From assembly GCA_958450365.1 (NCBI GenBank), contig CAUEEP010000759.1:1250001-1314000 (forward strand): a stretch of DNA of 64,000 nt. Direction: 5' to 3'. Below are positions 54,401 to 63,972 of this stretch, one piece after another. The DNA is from Mesorhabditis belari. Lineage: Eukaryota > Nematoda > Chromadorea > Rhabditida > Rhabditidae. A program made the translations under genes and the position numbers. Within the stretch, counting starts at the first letter, position 1. Every line of letters starts with the position of its first letter. Below the pieces are notes generated by a model. It was not told where the DNA came from. It saw nothing but the letters and a program-made list of their open reading frames with translations, and searched no databases.

Positions 54401-57166
54401 AAGAGAAAGAAAGAGAAAGAGAGAAAGAGAGAAGAGAAAGGAAGAAAGAGAAAGAAAGGCAAGCAAATCGTCTTGCTAAATACATTGCATTGTTAAGCTT
54501 ATCAAAAGTAACGATCGATTTCTCTCACCATCTTTTCCGATGCCACAAACGCTTTGAAAGAACGAGTAGTCCAAGAGATAATCGCGGGCCTGCAATTGCA
54601 ATTCGATACTGATTGTAAGCAAGAAAAGCCATAAAAAGTCTTTTCATTGTAAAAGGCCAAATGGCCATCTTGGCTAGATTCTAGATTTCTTCTAATCTTT
54701 ACTTGTTTTACAGGTTTAAATTTTCAACAGCTCAAAAAGCAACAAAAGCTTTCAAATCCTCGACAAGATCAGAATCACAGAGTCAGCTAGTCACACATCG
54801 ATGGGTTCATGTTTTCGAGATTTCAATCAATTCAGCTACCTTGCCGGAAAGTTCTTAGAGGGAAACTTTGTGATGATCTCACTTTTGCCCGAGCCTAGTG
54901 CATAGCCGTAAGCATACGCTTTCACAACTCACATCATTCGGACTGCTGGTGATTTGCAACATGGTGTTCGGTGTGATGCAAAGATCCTCGTTTCCGCCTA
55001 GACACCCGCGAAGCACGTCGAAATTTCTGAAAAGAAATTCGATTTTGTAAGGTTTGTTTTCGATTTCTAGCTAAACTGAATCGTTTAATCAGGTCGGATT
55101 ACTGGATTCTGTGGGTTTAATAGAGTTTTTTGGATAAACAGACAGACAAACAGACAAGCAGATAGATAGACAGACAGGCAGATAGACAGACAGACAGACA
55201 GACAGACAGCAGATAGACAGACAGAACGACAAAGACAGCAGAGGAAAGAAAGAAGACGGGGGGAGGGAAGAGACAGAGAGACGAGATAGACAGACAGATA
55301 GACAGACAAACAGATAGACAAACAGATAGACAGACAGACAAACAGACAAAAATCTCATTCTGATCATTATTGTTAGCAATTTTAGTAAACTGAGATTACT
55401 AATAAAGGCATTTCTTTCTCTGAAAAGTATACAAAATGAGATTTTTGGATTTGAACGGAGAAAAGTTGAAAAGGAATGCAAAAATAACCTTTGGAAAAGG
55501 TAAGACGGCTTCCTCTCTAAGCACTCTACCTTTTTACGCATTTTTTCATGAAACCCACTTGCAAATCGTCGTTAAATCGGTGACTTTTATCAAGCGATCG
55601 TAGAGCTCGTATCTCTGGAGAATCTGAAGACGAAATAGAGTTTTTTTAACTATTAAAAACCTAATAAACAAGTTAAACTCTTGTTTTGAAAAAGTCTCAA
55701 ACGAAATACCGGTCTTCCGTTCACATTTTGCGCGAGTAGACCATAAAGGGTGATATAGTTCGCGTAGCAGGTTCGGACTTCCTAGAGTGAGGAATTACTT
55801 TCATTTTGGAGGCTAACAGGCTAACAAGTGAGCTCATTTATTGGCATTTAAACTTTGGTAAACACCAGAAAAGCAGTTTCCTAAATAAGCAAAAGTTTCG
55901 ACCGTGACAGGACTCGAACCTGCAATCTTCGGATCCGAAGTCCGACGCCTTATCCATTAGGCCACACGGTCATCGAAGTCTAGCCCAAACTAGTCCATCA
56001 TATGATCAAGCTTTGATTTCTAGGAGAAACAAATCTAGGAGTTTTGAGTAAAAATCTAGGGGAGTAGACTCTTAGTCATTACCCAGGAAGCCCCAAACCC
56101 GTGACCGTGTGGCCTAATGGATAAGGCGTCGGACTTCGGATCCGAAGATTGCAGGTTCGAGTCCTGTCACGGTCGAGACTTTTTGCTTTTTGAAACAAAA
56201 CAATCCTAGACTCTTGTTATCAGTTTACCGAGCTAAAAATCCGATTTAAAGCTTTTGGAGCTCGCTAGAAAGGCTGAAAGTTGGGTTGGCTGAAAGGTTG
56301 TTTTGGCTCTGCTGAAGCTCATGGAAGAAGAAAATTTTGGTTTGCATTGTCACGATAAAGTTGATTTTTTCCAAGTGGATTTAATTTTAGAAAAACTCTA
56401 TAATATTCTTGATGTAGCCTGAAGATTTTGCTAAATTTTCTTCTTTGGATGTAAATTGATTGAGCGCTTTTTGGGGCAAAGCTTTAGCAATTCTGCGAAG
56501 CTCTCCGAAAATTGCAGGTTCGAGTCGTGTCACGGTCGAAACTTGCTTTTTGAAACTTCTAGACTCTTGGTATCAGCTTACCTAGGAGACGTGAGCTAAA
56601 GCTAAAGCTAAAGCTCGATTTAAAGCTTTTGGAGCTCGCTAGAAAGGCTTTTGGGCGAAGCTTTAGCAATTTTAGCTTTAGCTTTAGCAAAAAGCTTTAG
56701 CAAGCTCTCCGTAAACGTTTGAAATCCTGGCGACGGCTCTCATCCAAAATTCTCATCCAATCAATGCTCTAATGATGATAAATCATTTTAAAAGCATAAA
56801 TAAAAGCATTTTAATTGAATTGCTTTTGAATTGCTTTTGAATACAAGTGGATAATGCTCTACAAAGGCTTTTGGGCGAAGCTTTAGCAATTCTCCGAAGC
56901 TCTCCGTAAACGTTTGACATCCTGGCGACGGGGTTTCAAAAGTCAATGCTCTAATCGTCAAAGTCAATGCTCATCCAAAAGTCAACGCTCTAATGGTGAT
57001 AAATCATTTTAAAAGCATAAATAAAAGCATTTTAATTGAATTGCTTTTGAATACAAGTGGATAATGCTATTCTTTTTCGAGCTCACATTTAAATTCATGC
57101 AAATATCCTGTCGCTTCGAGCGAGTCACATTTTGAGCGGAGATTTTCGCGACGAAGAAACATAGAC
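51441..57166 (-). CDS. Cysteine-rich secreted or membrane-anchored protein (first exon not found)
   Basis: Eight phase-matched minus-strand exons: 57087-57166, 55710-55781, 55559-55623, 54933-55026, 54840-54894, 52098-52218, 51829-51932, 51441-51559. The first holds the end of a signal peptide (CFFVAKISAQ) followed by NVT and SKRQDICMNLN. Then come TCYANYITLYGLL, DLTTICKNFDVLRGCLGG, DLCITP, NQMCLSNAF, IVQCGG, MMICDRGIAAVGCVRDQF, LCGIP, AVCSAAV and VTCIQQMDFVCNSI: about 13 cysteines in a DUF19/CPG-like arrangement typical of nematode extracellular proteins (family name tentative). The C-terminus LFTFALIFLFFKC is hydrophobic, so a membrane or GPI anchor is possible. Introns are long (up to 2.6 kb) and carry three tRNA-Arg genes and a LINE tail. 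The ATG exon lies upstream of 57166 and was not identified. Confidence 0.65.
51659..51731 (+). tRNA. tRNA-Arg (anticodon TCG)
   Basis: 73 nt, acceptor GACCGTG / CACGGTC with G discriminator, D arm TGGCCTAATGGATAAGGC, anticodon loop CTTCGGA (TCG), T arm CAGGTTCGAGTCCTG. It is followed by a TTTTTT terminator. It has the same sequence as the copies at 55.9 and 56.1 kb. It lies in an intron of the cysteine-rich gene, on the opposite strand. Confidence 0.97.
52420..52490. repeat. Imperfect hairpin with TTTAGC units
   Basis: CAGTTGAGCTTTAGCTTTAG and GAGCTAAAGCTCAACTG arms around a TTTCTC run. It lies in the long intron of the cysteine-rich gene. Confidence 0.6.
52640..53935. repeat. Three diverged direct repeats of about 400 bp
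   Basis: Blocks beginning near 52660, 53265 and 53670 share TTGAAACTTAAG, ATATAAATAACTTTTAGTAT, GAAAAAGCTTTAGAT-type and CTGCTGTCCTTTCTT sequences in the same order. They are copies of one unclassified element or a local triplication in the intron of the cysteine-rich gene. Confidence 0.8.
53073..53123. repeat. Perfect 23-bp-arm hairpin
   Basis: ACGGTTGAATTTCGTAAACG plus ACT, loop AAGAC-like, then the complement. The flanking CGTTAACGAATAATTCG repeats fragments of it. It is a tiny foldback element inserted in the first of the direct repeats. Confidence 0.8.
53930..54228 (+). mobile_element. LINE 3' end with (TTA)n tail
   Basis: AGAGCCGCTAGATTATGGAA plus CTAGCTCCCAAACGACATAC reads RAARLWN-LPNDIREIQSLF with one internal stop: the C-terminal signature of non-LTR reverse transcriptases. 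About 150 bases later it ends GAATAAAGTATTATTATTATTATTA-like, a typical simple-repeat LINE tail. It is 5' truncated and dead. Confidence 0.75.
54352..54452. repeat. Purine (GAAA/GAGA)n tract
   Basis: An about 100-base A/G run. The frame of K/E/R through it is not supported as a gene. Confidence 0.9.
55136..55352. repeat. (AGAC)n simple repeat
   Basis: ACAGACAGATAGACAG-type units with a purine interruption (AAGAAGACGGGGGGAGGG). It lies in an intron of the cysteine-rich gene. The CLSVCLSV frames on the other strand are repeat artefacts. Confidence 0.95.
55899..55971 (-). tRNA. tRNA-Arg (anticodon TCG)
   Basis: Complete 73-nt gene on the minus strand with the same arms and anticodon loop CTTCGGA as the 51.66 kb copy. 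It lies head to head with the copy at 56103. On the minus strand it is followed by a run of four or fewer T (AAACTTTTGC), a weak terminator. Confidence 0.97.
56103..56175 (+). tRNA. tRNA-Arg (anticodon TCG)
   Basis: Complete 73-nt gene, identical in all arms to the 51.66 kb copy, followed by CGAGACTTTTTGC, with a T run as terminator. Confidence 0.97.
56250..57065. repeat. Tandem repeats with a tRNA-Arg 3' fragment
   Basis: Three related blocks carry GGCTTTTGGGCGAAGCTTTA, GCTCTCCGTAAACGTTTGA and TCCTGGCGACGG. At 56509-56536 the block contains ATTGCAGGTTCGAGTCGTGT plus CACGGTCG, the 3' third of the neighbouring tRNA-Arg, showing that the duplication engulfed part of a tRNA copy. Confidence 0.7.
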
Positions 57167-57881
57167 CTGGAAGAGGTTTGGGAAATTTGTTGGATTTGAA
57201 TGCTTTACCCAATAAGAATCCTTTGGAGATCATCGTTTGATAAAATCGAGTTTTTCTGGATATTTCTGAATATTTCTGAATATTTTCTTTGTTAAACAAA
57301 TTCGTGGCGCTTTTGGAATGCTTTTTTGAAAGTTTTTACAATGGAATTAAAAGGAATAGTATCAAATTTCACTTTGAAAAGATAAAAACGAGTTAATAAA
57401 GTTCAAAAAAGTTTGAAAAGTTTAAAAAGATCAAAAAGGATCAAAAACTATCTAAAGGATTTCTTTTTTAAAAGAAATGGTGAACATGGAAAAGTCGAGC
57501 AATGCAAGAGTGCCTTCAGGCAAAAATTCAGCCTTCATGCTCTCTATTCCTCTGCCCGGATTGAAGTCAAAAAGAGCGATTCCACCGCCCAACAATGAAT
57601 CATTGGACGACAATTCGAGGGCAAACAAATACACAACAACACAAATACAATATCCCAGAGAAATAGGAAACAGATCGATCAAAGTATTGGATGAAATTCG
57701 AATGTGAAAGTTGTGGCTGAAGTTTGCTGAAGTTTGAGATTATTGTTCAGTCTATTTCAGAGAATTGATGGTTCAGTCTATTTGAAGCCTGCAGCAGAAC
57801 TGCAGCCACTTTAAGCCACAGTAGACTCCAAGAATCCTGTCAAAAATTCATTATAGTACTAGCCGAAAATTCAAAATTCAG

Positions 57882-57960
57882 TGGCACGACCCGGGGTCGA
57901 ACCCGGCTCGTGTGAGCTGTAGACAAGCGTGCTCCCGATAGCGCCATGGGGCTGTAGACA
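57882..57960 (-). mobile_element. tRNA-derived SINE-like head
   Basis: The minus strand has ATGGCGCTATCGGGAGCACG and CCGGGTTCGACCCCGG, with a T arm that pairs well but no matching acceptor. It is related to the elements at 7.7 and 58.05 kb. Confidence 0.5.
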
Positions 57961-58044
57961 AGCGCTGTGGGCTGTAGACAAGCACCAATCCAGCCGACAA
58001 TCCAGCCCAAAAATCCAGCCGCTATGGCAGGATGCTTTGGGGAT

Positions 58045-58215
58045 TTCGTCGTGGCGTTTGTCGTCGTGGCGCAGTCATTGGCGAGCTTGTCTACAGCTCG
58101 CATGGTCTAGTTTCGATCTCGACTCGTGTCACTCAACTTTGAGCTTCAGTTTTTTTGGCCTAAAGACGGCTGAGAAAAAGATGAACGTTCGGACGGACGG
58201 ACACTGCTCTTTAAT
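58045..58215 (+). mobile_element. tRNA-derived SINE-like element
   Basis: TCGTGGCGCAGTCATTGGCG and TAGTTTCGATCTCGAC boxes, then a body and GGACGGACGGACAC tail as in the 7.7 kb element. CTGTAGACAAGC units between 57.91 and 58.1 kb link it to the inverted copy. Confidence 0.55.
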
Positions 58216-58722
58216 CGATAAAGAAGTCTTTAGAAATTAGATAATTAGGCGAATTTGGCAAGAAATTCGAAAAAGCCAAAAGGCACAAGTAAACTTATGA
58301 AATTTTTGCGAAAAAAACGAGTCTAATGATCGATTTTTTTTTTCGCAAACTGGGCGGATCTCGATATTTCGAAAAGCCACCAGCTTTCGGGGGATTATTC
58401 AAAAAAAATCGAATGACTCATGGAAAGGGAAAGTTTTAAACGTTTTCTCATTGATATTTACAGAGATCTATCAAAAAGAAATAGCTAAAATAGCTAGAAA
58501 TAGCTAAAAATAACTAAAAATAAGAAGATATTCATGAGAATTGTTAAATAAAGTCTCTAGTTATAAAGTAAAGTAGAAAGTTTTAATATTTTCAAAAATA
58601 CAAATCGAAAATTTGCTCGATTAGATTAGAAAATGGTTATCGAAATGGAATTTGCATTTTTTAGAGAATGGCATTTTTTTTTGTTGGGGTTTGATAGGGA
58701 AAATGGTTGCCGCTCTCGGCAT

Positions 58723-58795
58723 GACCGTGTGGCCTAATGGATAAGGCGTCGGACTTCGAATCCGAAGATTGCAGGTTCGAGTCCTGTCACGGTCG
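58723..58795 (+). tRNA. tRNA-Arg (anticodon TCG)
   Basis: Complete 73-nt gene. It differs from the other three by one base in the anticodon loop (CTTCGAA instead of CTTCGGA, position 37 A), which leaves the anticodon unchanged. It is followed by AAACGTTTTGCG, with a T run as terminator. Confidence 0.96.
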
Positions 58796-59337
58796 AAACG
58801 TTTTGCGATTTTTGAAATAAGCTTAAGGCTTTGCTAGCAGGAGAGCAAAGGCTTTTTTCTAGTAAAAACCAGGTTTGCTCTTACTGGACGGGATTGATTT
58901 AAAAGATTGATTTTTGTGTAAAAAGGCAGCAAAAAATTGATACCAAGAATAACAAGAATACCAAGAATCGGAAATTCAAAACTTTCTGAGATTTGAAGTG
59001 TTCGCGAATGTGAATGTGCATTTTCGAGGGTTTCCATTCAAATTCGTGTTCTTTTTTGGGTATTTATTCTCGCTACCATATTTTTGTGGACACTTTTTTT
59101 GAAGTGAATGAGTCAGCAATTCGTTTACTCTTTGGTGACAAGAGGAATTTTCGAATTGAAAAAAAGATTGAATTGAAAAAGACTTTGAATGTTTTTTTTT
59201 CTAGATGACGAGTAATGTGAGTCAATTTTTTAAATGAAGAAATTGAAGAAATTGAAGAAATTGAAGGAATTGAAGGAATTTAATGAATTTAATGAAAAAT
59301 GAAAATTTGAGCGATTCAAAAATGAACTGTCTCTCAC

Positions 59338-59404
59338 CGGCTTGATGAAGAGCCACAATTGTATCCCGAATAGCAGGCTGGAGTTGTTTCTTGCGACCCA
59401 TTGA
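59338..59404 (-). pseudogene. Exon-like piece with Tc1-type helix-turn-helix start
   Basis: After a TTTCAG acceptor the minus strand reads MGRKKQLQPAIRDTIVALHQ and stops at a GTGAGA donor. Tc1/mariner transposases start with a similar helix (xxIRxxIVALHxAG). No further exon was found within 1 kb, so it is either a remnant or the first exon of a domesticated transposase gene. Confidence 0.35.
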
Positions 59405-59635
59405 CTGAAATTAATAAAATAATAAATTTCAATCAAATTATAGCTCAAATTAAGAAAAAAAAACACAGAAAAATAATCAAAATTACTGGGAAATGCAAAA
59501 TGAAGTCTTTGTCGCACCAGTTCTTTTTTTTAAATACCGACTGGGGCTACCAGTGGTGAATTTATCGCATACACGAAATATATCAATCACAATACAACGA
59601 CACACACAATACTAGGCTATATCTTAACTTAACCC

Positions 59636-59895
59636 ACGTCATGACAGACGGCTCCCTAACCCTAAGCTCAATGGGGAACTAAATAGCTTTTTTGGTGGTG
59701 AAGGGAAGATGACGATGAAGGAGTGGCTTGTCACTTTAAAGAACTGGGGCCACAACCACCAGACTGCCCTCCAGAAAACCTCTCAACCCGAAGGGAAAGG
59801 AAATCCGAAGGGGGTGACCATGTCGCATGTGGGGTTCGAACCCTCGACCTTCCGATTAAGATAAAAGACACTTAACCAGTCAGCCACACGTGCTT
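59636..59895 (-). mobile_element. tRNA-derived SINE
   Basis: On the minus strand the head GCACGTGTGGCTGACTGG plus TTAAGTG and the B-box GAGGGTTCGAACCCC are tRNA-like (acceptor GCACGTG / CACATGC nearly pairs). It runs on into an about 190-base GC-richer body ending near GACGTGGGTTAAGTTAAG. One copy in the window. Confidence 0.6.
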
Positions 59896-60134
59896 TTTGT
59901 GTAAAAATCTTCAAAATTTTTTTCGAAAAGTCTCTATTTGGCTAAATAGCAATTGTTTTTGTTAAAACATTAAGTTTTATTATTATATTTCGAAGTTTTA
60001 GGTAAATATTGCATAAACAGCGAGTTTTATTATAAAAAAACTAAATTATGCTAAGTCTTTGTCCGCTACTGTATAAGCATGAATTAGACAAAAAAAAAAG
60101 AGTCCCAATTGAACATTAAGCAAAAAGGAGGAAA

Positions 60135-60432
60135 TTAAGATGTCATCTTTCCATCATCATTGAGGAGAACAACATAACCGAGCCACTTGAGCGAGTTCAT
60201 TTGGTCGCTCTTCTTGTGGTCCTGTCTTGTTTCGAGCAAATTCAGATTCTAGCTTGCTGTGAACTGCTTCAATGCCCTCTTCGGATGCATTTCCGATGAA
60301 TTTATGCTCATGGACAAATGGCCCAAGATGTAAGAGTAGAGCATGGACCAGTACACTTTGTCCAAAATCACCAACTTTTTCTAGTTCATCGCAAAGAATC
60401 GCAAGTTTGGCAGCAATAAGCTCATATCTAAC
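60135..60432 (-). pseudogene. Transposon-derived ORF fragment
   Basis: An open minus-strand frame of about 90 codons without ATG: ELIAAKLAILCDELEKVGD, LLHLGPFVHEHKFIGNASEE, GIEAVHSKLESEFARNK, ending RLCCSPQ and stop. The pattern (HxxPFVxxHxFxGxxSEExIEAxH) recalls the C-terminal part of repeat-encoded proteins abundant in nematodes. It starts next to GGGAGTGGGATAAATGC, a single hAT-MITE-like end (60436). It is probably dead. Confidence 0.45.
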
Positions 60433-60769
60433 GTTGGGAGTGGGATAAATGCTACAATTCGTGCTTTCGAATGATAGAAAATGGTGATCGATTGGATTTT
60501 TGATGAACTTTCATGCAAAAATGATTACTTTAATTTAAAGCTGACCAAAAGCAGCTCGTTTAAGCTTTTCTGCTTTTCTGCTAAGCTGCTTTTCGTCAGC
60601 TTTCCTGAGCAGTTTTAACCTTGAATTTTCTCGACTGGTTTTAGTTTAACAGAATGAGAAACTTATAGAAAAATATCGATTTTCAAGTCCATAACTTTTC
60701 TCAGAAATAAGCGAATTTAAAGGGAAAAATTGTTTCTCAAAAATTTGGGAATAAGCGACGAATTTGGCG

Positions 60770-61562
60770 ACGTCAAAAAAACGCCTCAATCGTTTACTGC
60801 TCCTTTCCCTTTCCCTGGATTTCCTGCCAAGAGTTTCAGTTCTTTTGGATCGAGATAATGCAGCAAAAGTTATAGATACTTGATGCGAAAACGAGGTCCA
60901 GACCAACGATCAATTGAACTAGCGAAATCCGGAGGATGATCCCGAATTCCAAAAGGATTACGAATTCCGAAAGGGAAGCACCCTATCTAGGGCGGTTTGC
61001 CAGAAAGCGAGCGATTAAGCCGGCGCACAAAGAACCCCTTGCCAGTAATTTACATATAGATTTCTTTTTTAGGAAAAATTTGGGAATAGTGACGTCAAAA
61101 AGGCTCAGTCGCTCACCGCTCTTTCTCCTGTTTTGTTTTGCCAAGAGTTTTGCCAATAGTCTCAGTTATTTTGGATCAAGATAATGCAGCAAAAGTCATA
61201 GATACTTTGCGAATGCGAAAACGAGGTCCAGACCAATCGACAAATCACATCAACATCGAGGAGCGACCGGAGGAGGATCATTCCCTCACCACTCCTTCCC
61301 TTGTGGATTCCAAAAGGGAGGGACCCTATCCGGGCCTGTTTGTCAGAAAGCGAGCGATTACGCCGCGCACAAAGAACACCTCGCCAGTCATTTACGATTC
61401 TATTTTGCTGGTAGATTGCCAATTGATAAAACAATGCTGAGGACCATTCGCTCACCGTCCCTTCACCTTGACGGATTCCAAAAGCCAAGCACCCCATCCG
61501 AGGCGGTTTGTCAGATGAAGAACGATTACGTGGCCGTACAAAGAACACCTCGTTTAGGGATT
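60770..61562. repeat. Three tandem copies of an about 330-bp unit
   Basis: Each copy contains GAAAACGAGGTCCAGACCAA, CCGGAGGATGATC-like and AGAAAGCGAGCGATTA-like blocks in the same order (about 60770-61060, 61085-61430, 61438-61560 partial). Short frames inside are not conserved between copies. Confidence 0.75.
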
Positions 61563-61992
61563 TCTCTTTTGCTTTGTAGCTGGTCTTAAAAGAAAAGATT
61601 CACCTGTAAATTTGTATTCGAGGGTTTTCGAGATCGGCGAATCGATTGGTTATATTCATTTTACTCATTCTACTAATTGAAGCTTGGGTTAAACTTGGGT
61701 TTTTTGGTTTAAACTTTTAAATTCACTTTCAATTGTCTGACCAAGACCAAGACAAGACCAAACACTTTATGATTCCGGTTTTTAAATTGATTTAAAGTTT
61801 ATTCATTCGAACAGCAAACGGAAAATGAAATAGACAATGGAATAGACAATGGAATAGACAATGAAATAGAGGGTTGAGATCTTGCAACAAGAAGAGAAAA
61901 AAAAAACCGGTATTTCCGTAAATTGGAAAAATTGGAAAAAAATCCGATAAAATCATATAAAATCATATAAAATATGAAGTCCAAAAATCTGC

Positions 61993-63870
61993 TCAAGTTA
62001 CAGTACTCAATAGCTTGTCGTGACTCTCGACAATTGCTCTCATTCTTTGCTTTCGTCGAGTCGGGAAACGACGCAACAGAGCGTTGTTGGCCGCGGCCGA
62101 GAGTTGCGCTGGAAATTCGAAATTTTTACATATAAGTACTTCAACTTTGACTCAAATTTTCTCTATGTTCTTACACATGGGTATACAAAACAAATTTCAC
62201 TTTTCTATAGCCAAATTTAATGAAGATTCTATTGAAATTAATCATAAGTTGATTCAACTTCTATACCTTGAGTTCTAGACCATCTGAGTTGATCAACCTT
62301 TCCAGATAGGCAGTTCAACTTTGACTCAAATTTTCTCTATGTTCTTATCAGTGAGTCTACAAAACAAATTCTACTTTTCTATAACCAAATTTAGGGAAGA
62401 TTCTATTGAAACTAACCCTAAGTGGATTCAACTTCTATACCTTGAGTTCTAGGCCATCTGAGTTGATCAACCTTTCCAGGTAGGCAGTTCAACCTTGACT
62501 CAAATTTTCTCCATGTTCTTACACATGGGTATACAAAACAAATTTCACTTTTCTATAGCCAAATTTAATGAAGATTCTATTGAAACTAACCCTAAGTGGA
62601 TTCAACTTCTATACCTTGAGTTCTAGACCATCTGAGTTGATCAACCTTTCCAGGTAGGCAGTTCAACTTTGACTCAAATTTTCTCTATGTTCTTACACAC
62701 GAGTATACGAATTAAATTGGACTTTTCTATAGCCAAATTTCATAAGGATCATTTTAAAATTAATCTTAAATTGATCCGATCACTGAGAGTCGAGATATAG
62801 AGAAAAATAGAAAAGTGCGCTAAAGTGCCATTTTGATTATAGAAAAACGGCACTTTGGCGCACTAATCTTCAAGACTGTTTTCCTCTATTCTTTTTTCGT
62901 TTATAATCTAATACATAGTCTTAAAACTGATCCTCCTTTTAAAAAAATAGCTCAATTCAAATCAAAAAACAAGCTAACTTTAAAAACTTTAAAAAACCAT
63001 CTTTTGAAAGAGTTATTGAATAGGTTTAACTTGAAAATATTTGAAATATCAAAATATTTCAGTAGAATTTACCTTGCGCAAGTTGCGTCTCCTCGATGGA
63101 CTTTTGTTGAGCGGAGGCGAACTTCTCAACGATCATTGAAATGGGGAAAGCCAAAACGATAATCCCGCAAATGCTCGTTGTCGTCGCCACGAGTTTTCCC
63201 ACTGAAAGCTTTCGTTTAATGAAACAGAGATTGATCTATGATAAATATACCTTGTACATTAAGAACATTCAAATGTTTCAATCAAAAATTGAAGGCTAGG
63301 TCAGAAGCTGCCTTTGCTGACTCAGAACTGACTTTGCTGCAGGTCTACAATCCCTGGGTTTGGCCTACAGTCCCTGGACTTGGCCCACAGCCCCTGGACC
63401 TTGGCCTACAGTCCTTGGACTTGGCCTACAGTCCTTGGACTTGACCTACAGTCCCTGGGTTCGGCCTATAATCCCTGTACTTGGCCTACAGTCCTTGGAC
63501 TTGGCCTACAATCCCTGGACTTGGCCTACAATCCCTGGATTTGACTCCTTGCTGGACTCTGACACTTTTTGAGCTAAGCCACAGCTAAGCCAAGTCAATC
63601 TCTGACATTTTGATTTCATAAAGTGTAAAATTCTCGTGATCAGCTCTAGATCTAGCCAGAATATCGGCCTGATCTTGCTGCTGGTCTGGCTTGCTCTCTT
63701 TCTAGAGTTTCTAGACTTTAAACATTTATAGATGAATGTTTAGACGAGTAAAATGATTTGACAGTGTGGGGTTGATTGTTTTGTTTGAAGAATCAAAGTC
63801 TAATTTCCAATTTGACTCACTCGTTGTCACCGGCTTTGCGTCCCCGTAACCAACGGTGGCCATTGTGACA
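61993..63870 (-). CDS. Voltage-gated K+ channel, pore/S6/C-terminus (5' part outside window)
   Basis: Three minus-strand exons in phase: 63821-63870, 63073-63201, 61993-62108. The first encodes VTMATVGYGDAKPVTT, with the K+ selectivity filter TVGYGD at the end of the pore helix. The second gives S6 (TSICGIIVLAFPISMIVEKF) and continues QQKSIEETQ. The third is a short basic cytoplasmic tail (RRFPTRRKQRMRAIVESH) ending LLSTVT and TGA. Kv channels form tetramers in neuronal and muscle membranes. The S6 bend is FPIS instead of the usual PVP, as in the diverged electrically-modifying or nematode-specific Kv groups. The voltage sensor and T1 domain must lie to the right of the window. An AATAAA on the minus strand is at 61797-61802. 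Confidence 0.85.
62142..62790. repeat. 174-bp satellite, about 3.7 units
   Basis: CAACTTTGACTCAAATTTTC recurs at 62142, 62316, 62490 and 62664, an exact 174-base period. Units are about 90% alike. The array fills most of the last intron of the K+ channel gene. Confidence 0.95.
63348..63545. repeat. 19-20-bp minisatellite (GGCCTACAGTCCCTGGACTT)
   Basis: About ten units in the intron between the pore exon and the S6 exon of the K+ channel gene. The SLDLAYSPW frames are repeat artefacts. Confidence 0.95.
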
Positions 63871-63884
63871 CTGAAAATTTGGAG

Positions 63885-63972
63885 TTGTTTGGATTTGTTT
63901 GGATTTGTTTGGATTGTTTGGATTTGTTTGGATGCCTTTGGATGCCTTTGGATTCCTCTGGATTCCTCTGGA
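63885..63972. repeat. TTTGGAT short tandem repeat
   Basis: TTGGATTTGT and CCTTTGGATG/CCTCTGGATT units directly upstream (in minus-strand sense) of the pore exon acceptor. Confidence 0.85.

Noticed and set aside
54298..54612. K/E/R-rich plus-strand protein
   Set aside because: A purine tract; no splice signals or conserved pattern, and it lies within a minus-strand gene's intron.
55089..55541. 150-codon minus-strand frame with CLSVCLSV
   Set aside because: The (AGAC)n repeat read on the other strand; real exons of the cysteine-rich gene lie on either side in other frames.
59823..59892. Functional tRNA gene on the minus strand
   Set aside because: Acceptor stem has a mismatch, T arm is two bases out of register, and a SINE body follows.
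63238..63572. SLDLAYSPW repeat frames
   Set aside because: 20-bp minisatellite in the K+ channel intron, open in more than one frame.
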